A stretch of DNA of 64,000 bases from positions 1,302,001 through 1,366,000 of the forward strand of contig NZ_CP025581.1 in NCBI RefSeq assembly GCF_002865585.1, given 5' to 3'. The notes under the pieces were generated by a model. The model did no database searches. It saw only the letters and a program-made list of their open reading frames with translations, and had not been told where the DNA came from. Shown piece by piece: positions 63,644 through 64,000 of this stretch. The DNA is from Nocardioides houyundeii (GTDB taxonomy: Bacteria; Actinomycetota; Actinomycetes; Propionibacteriales; Nocardioidaceae). A program made the position numbers and the translations under genes. Position 1 is the stretch's first letter. The number at the start of each line of letters is the position of its first letter.

Positions 63644-64000
63644 CTGAGCAGCCTGGACCCGAGAGCGCCGCTCGTGCTCGACACGCGCGAGCTCGGCCGC
63701 CGCCCGGGGTCCCAACGTGAAGTGGTCCGTTCTGTTCCGGCGCCGGCAGAGCTTGGCATCGAAGTGCTCCGTGTCCCCGAGGGGTCCCAGGTCGAGCTTG
63801 ACCTGAGGCTCGAGGCGGTCATGGAGGGCGTGTTGGTCACGGGAACGGCGGAAGCCGAGCTCGAAGGTGAATGCGTGCGGTGCCTGGAGAAGATCGAGGA
63901 CGAGCTCCTCGTGAACTTCCAGGAGCTGTTCGTCTACGCCGACGTCAAACACGACCAGTCCGACGAGGAACTGGACGACGAGGTCAGCAAGCTCGAGGGA
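63644..64000 (+). CDS. DUF177 (YceD) protein, 5' part
   Basis: Open to the window edge; 119 codons from CTG 63644 (reading LSSLDPRAPLVLDTRELGRR) or 109 from GTG 63674. There is no ATG, so the start is uncertain. ELEGECVRCLEKIEDELLVNFQELFVY holds the C-x2-C motif of YceD/DUF177. In bacteria this gene precedes rpmF (ribosomal protein L32), and it affects 23S rRNA metabolism in plants and E. coli. The truncated end is acidic (DQSDEELDDEVSKLEG). Confidence 0.88.
   Translation, partial: MSSLDPRAPLVLDTRELGRRPGSQREVVRSVPAPAELGIEVLRVPEGSQVELDLRLEAVMEGVLVTGTAEAELEGECVRCLEKIEDELLVNFQELFVYADVKHDQSDEELDDEVSKLEG

Overview
The window is chromosomal DNA from a very GC-rich actinobacterium, most likely Nocardioidaceae (Nocardioides-like). 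The support for this is the density of short, ATGA/GTGA-overlapping operons, frequent GTG starts, an HU protein with a long Lys/Ala tail, cofC (coenzyme F420), a DUF222-HNH endonuclease, DUF6629 and DUF3515 proteins, and the amino-acid gene order. I see no prophage, integron, insertion sequence or CRISPR array. The window opens inside an ABC permease gene and closes inside a DUF177 (YceD) gene.

Layout. 0-3.6 kb: ABC permease end, Asp-box propeller protein, DUF222-HNH protein, broken acetyltransferase. 3.6-11.9 kb: ilvD, a flavin-oxidase-like protein, an operon of secreted protein, amidohydrolase, kynureninase and LD-carboxypeptidase, then small secreted and unknown proteins. 12-15.6 kb: ilvB-ilvN-ilvC behind a leader-peptide attenuator. 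15.6-24.9 kb: ABC transporter, DsbA-like protein, NCS1 permease, serA, the divergent MocR regulator/YczE pair, methyltransferase. 24.9-31.1 kb: leuB-ilvE behind a long leader, a Ser/Thr kinase, and cimA behind an Ile-rich leader-peptide attenuator. 31-46 kb: VWA protein, amidase, biotin uptake operon bioY-bioM-bioN with a divergent BioQ-like regulator, pentapeptide protein, sulfotransferase, RNA-ligase-like protein, FAH hydrolase, gltX, CPBP protease, tRNA-Gln and tRNA-Glu, and alkylation-repair genes. 46-53 kb: IclR regulator divergent from leuC-leuD, hup, cofC, plsC, gpsA. 53-64 kb: DUF6629, a trans-sulfuration enzyme, ddl, DUF3515, Lrp-like domain, thiL, rpmB, DAK2 protein, recG, rsmD, coaD, DUF177.

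How the genes work together. Almost the whole branched-chain amino acid pathway lies within 46 kb: ilvD, ilvBNC, leuB, ilvE, cimA, leuCD. cimA lets isoleucine be made from pyruvate and acetyl-CoA using LeuCD and LeuB. Three of these units (ilvB, leuB, cimA) are preceded by tiny open frames rich in branched-chain codons, several of them rare in this genome (CTT, GTA, ATT). Two are followed by textbook terminator hairpins. This points to ribosome-mediated attenuation tuned to different amino acids, and it is the most interesting regulatory theme here.

Caution. At least four reading frames (acetyltransferase, ABC permease, leuC, thiL) are broken by what looks like one missing base in a short G or C run, and the DUF222 start shows a possible fifth case. 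Since leuC and thiL are normally essential biosynthetic genes, sequencing error is the simplest explanation. As written, the leuC shift creates an open LeuC-LeuD fusion.
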